Assembly (NCBI RefSeq): GCF_024347675.1
Contig: NZ_AP024882.1
Span: 1,364,001-1,428,000 of the forward strand
Direction: 5' to 3'
Length of the DNA stretch: 64,000 nucleotides
Source: Vibrio ishigakensis
Lineage (GTDB): Bacteria > Pseudomonadota > Gammaproteobacteria > Enterobacterales > Vibrionaceae
The translations under genes were made by a program, and so were the position numbers. A model generated the notes under the pieces. The model did not search any database, was not told the origin of the DNA, and saw only the letters and a program-made list of their open reading frames with translations. Shown one piece after another: positions 62,646 to 64,000 of this stretch. Positions within the stretch are counted from its first letter, which is position 1. Each line of letters starts with the position of its first letter.

Positions 62646-64000
62646 TTATTGAGTGGTTTGGACGGTAACCTGTTGTTGTTTCTCATTCTGAGAATCGATT
62701 TGTACAATGCGCGAGATGGCAATGATGAGCGCAGCCAGGATATAAATAGGCCATACGAAGCCTTGGGTTAGGAAGGTGCCTGAAACGACAGTGCCTATCA
62801 TGCCAGCGTAGACCGCACCTGAGGCGCTGTACAGATAGGGTGATTCGCAGTTTGATATTTGTTGAAGACTATTGTGAGCGGTGCGTATCAAACTGATGAT
62901 CAAAATGATAAATACAAGAAGGCCAAGAAAACCTGTCTCAGCGAGTACTCCGAACCAGGTGCTGTGCACCGCATGATTCAAACCATCCCAGTGAGAGCTG
63001 TAGAAGAAGTAATTTACATAAAAGTTGTTTAGCCCCACACCAGTGAAGGGGTTATCTACTGCCATTTTGGCGGCAGCTTCCCACGCATATAGACGTCCCA
63101 TTGCAGAAGCATCTATACCTGCTTCGGCTGCGCCCCCTGATGCTCGAGAGCCAATCCCCGCAACCACATACAAAACCAGAGCACCTACAGCCCCCAGCGA
63201 GAAGAATAGAACCTTAGAGCGGATCATTCGGTAGCCAAACACGGCGCATACGCTGAGCATTCCCAATAACCCACCTCGACTCTGTGTGGCTATGATGGCG
63301 GTAAATAGGCACACCACCACCACAATTGAAATGAAACGAGCAAAGCCCGTGAGCTTAGTATTCAAGGAAATAGATAGGGAAAAGGCAAACGGGAACAGCA
63401 GCACAAGCGCTAGGTCGTTAGGATCGCCAAGCATAGAGCCAATTTGACGGCCTATGGTCACGCGACTTCCTTCAACCAACCCAATGCCCATTGCCGCGTT
63501 ATAATTGGCGACCATCGCCACGAGTCCGCCTGCGAGTATGATGGCCCAGCACGCCTTTGTGAGTTGCTCCTTATCATTGACCACCCACAGAATGGCAAGC
63601 GTCATCACCATTATCTTCCAATAGATACCAGAGAAGTTACTCCAAGCGATATCTCGATTAGAGGCGAAGATGATGCCTAAAGTCACTAGAACCCAGAACA
63701 GGACCAGCCAGTTGAGACTATGATGCCAGTAGAGCTTCAGCTTCCTGCTTATCACTAGGTGCCATCCAATGGAAGCAAGAGCGCCGAGAGAGAGCAGCAG
63801 TGGCAACTTGAACGGCATTAAGGCTGGCACTACCTCATGGATCCTAAAAAAGCTGAATATGACAAATAGCAGGATGAGCCAGAACAGGTTTCTTACCACG
63901 CCCAATATCGCAATAGGTAGAAGCGCCAAGGCCACTCCTACGGCCGGATGTGGGATAAGAACCCAGGCTCCGGTTATGACTGCGATATAGATCAGGGCTA
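62646..64000 (-). CDS. sypL: O-antigen polymerase/ligase-like protein, SypL-like (partial)
   Basis: The frame stays open to the window edge, so the N-terminus is missing; at least 451 residues are present. It has around ten hydrophobic segments and a periplasmic loop with RASGGAAEAGIDASAMGRLYAWEAA, then NPFTGVGLNNFYV, which is the Wzy_C O-antigen ligase/polymerase pattern (a conserved NPxxGxGxxxF motif), followed by HAVHSTWFGVLAETG with the conserved His. It would polymerise repeat units in the inner membrane. Position before sypM matches sypL. Confidence 0.85.
   Translation of the reverse strand, partial: ALIYIAVITGAWVLIPHPAVGVALALLPIAILGVVRNLFWLILLFVIFSFFRIHEVVPALMPFKLPLLLSLGALASIGWHLVISRKLKLYWHHSLNWLVLFWVLVTLGIIFASNRDIAWSNFSGIYWKIMVMTLAILWVVNDKEQLTKACWAIILAGGLVAMVANYNAAMGIGLVEGSRVTIGRQIGSMLGDPNDLALVLLFPFAFSLSISLNTKLTGFARFISIVVVVCLFTAIIATQSRGGLLGMLSVCAVFGYRMIRSKVLFFSLGAVGALVLYVVAGIGSRASGGAAEAGIDASAMGRLYAWEAAAKMAVDNPFTGVGLNNFYVNYFFYSSHWDGLNHAVHSTWFGVLAETGFLGLLVFIILIISLIRTAHNSLQQISNCESPYLYSASGAVYAGMIGTVVSGTFLTQGFVWPIYILAALIIAISRIVQIDSQNEKQQQVTVQTTQ
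62680..62694. promoter_or_regulatory. TTCTCA-N3-TGAGAA palindrome upstream of sypM
   Basis: Perfect inverted repeat within the 3' end of the sypL-like gene, centred about 47 bp upstream of the -24 box; same half-site as upstream of sypP and the LruC gene. Confidence 0.55.

Noticed and set aside
1..64000. CRISPR arrays, transposases, integrases, tRNA genes, attachment sites, integron attC repeats
   Set aside because: Looked for repeated short units, DDE/tyrosine-recombinase motifs and tRNA-like clover-leaf sequences; none found. Inverted repeats present are explained as terminators or operators.

Overview
The window is a gene-dense, moderately low-GC piece of a Vibrio (Vibrionaceae) chromosome. 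The assignment rests on a DUF3389 gene next to sgrR, scrA-scrB, sdaC-sdaA, ravA-viaA, an OmpU/OmpH-type porin and, at the right end, a syp-type symbiosis/exopolysaccharide cluster. Several of these genes sit on the second chromosome in vibrios I know, so chromosome II is a reasonable inference but is not proven. I see no rRNA, tRNA, CRISPR array, insertion sequence, integrase or replication origin; this is mostly core and lineage-specific chromosome rather than a mobile island.

Layout. 1-1.9 kb: end of the sucrose PTS permease and sucrose-6-phosphate hydrolase, separated by a hairpin. 2-9.6 kb: DUF2306 membrane protein, FadL-like porin, glutamate symporter GltS, AraC regulator, an outer-membrane barrel, a secreted dienelactone-hydrolase-like enzyme, an unknown protein, and the cytochrome b561-YceI pair. 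9.7-18 kb: small envelope proteins, nitroreductase, a cytosolic and a lipoprotein PHP-domain phosphoesterase, an AhpD-like protein lacking half its redox motif, RarD, an OLD/YbjD-like nuclease, then the largest gap (about 0.8 kb), which holds a probable 45-residue gene. 18-31.7 kb: 5'-nucleotidase-like enzyme, a DUF1127-like small protein, a GNAT enzyme, serine uptake and deamination (sdaC-sdaA), a porin, a Dph6-like ATP-pyrophosphatase, PhnA, an M48 protease, thioesterase-DUF3389-SgrR and two small secreted proteins. 31.7-39.2 kb: SelO and the yejABEF peptide importer, split by a small gene on the opposite strand. 39.5-53.4 kb: YgbA, two RhlE-type RNA helicases, a deacetylase-family enzyme, a PAP2 phosphatase, a MATE exporter with a divergent AraC regulator, AcpH, threonine aldolase with a Nudix hydrolase, and ravA-viaA.

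53.4-64 kb is the most interesting part. On the minus strand lie a polymerase/ligase, acetyltransferase, glycosyltransferase, chain-length regulator, two glycosyltransferases and an initiating sugar transferase, in the same order as sypL-M-N-O-P-Q-R. Immediately downstream, after a strong terminator, is a two-gene unit encoding a secreted GEVED/LruC-domain protein and a Gly/Ser-rich lipoprotein. I find three sigma-54-type -24/-12 elements (ahead of sypM, sypP and the LruC gene). Each has TTCTCA/TGAGAA inverted repeats some 30-60 bp upstream, resembling the SypG-binding element I recall from V. fischeri. This suggests that the LruC protein and its lipoprotein partner belong to the syp regulon and are candidate biofilm-matrix or polysaccharide-associated proteins.

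Limits: families were recognised by reading motifs without database searches; start codons were set from ribosome-binding sites; all regulatory calls are by eye.
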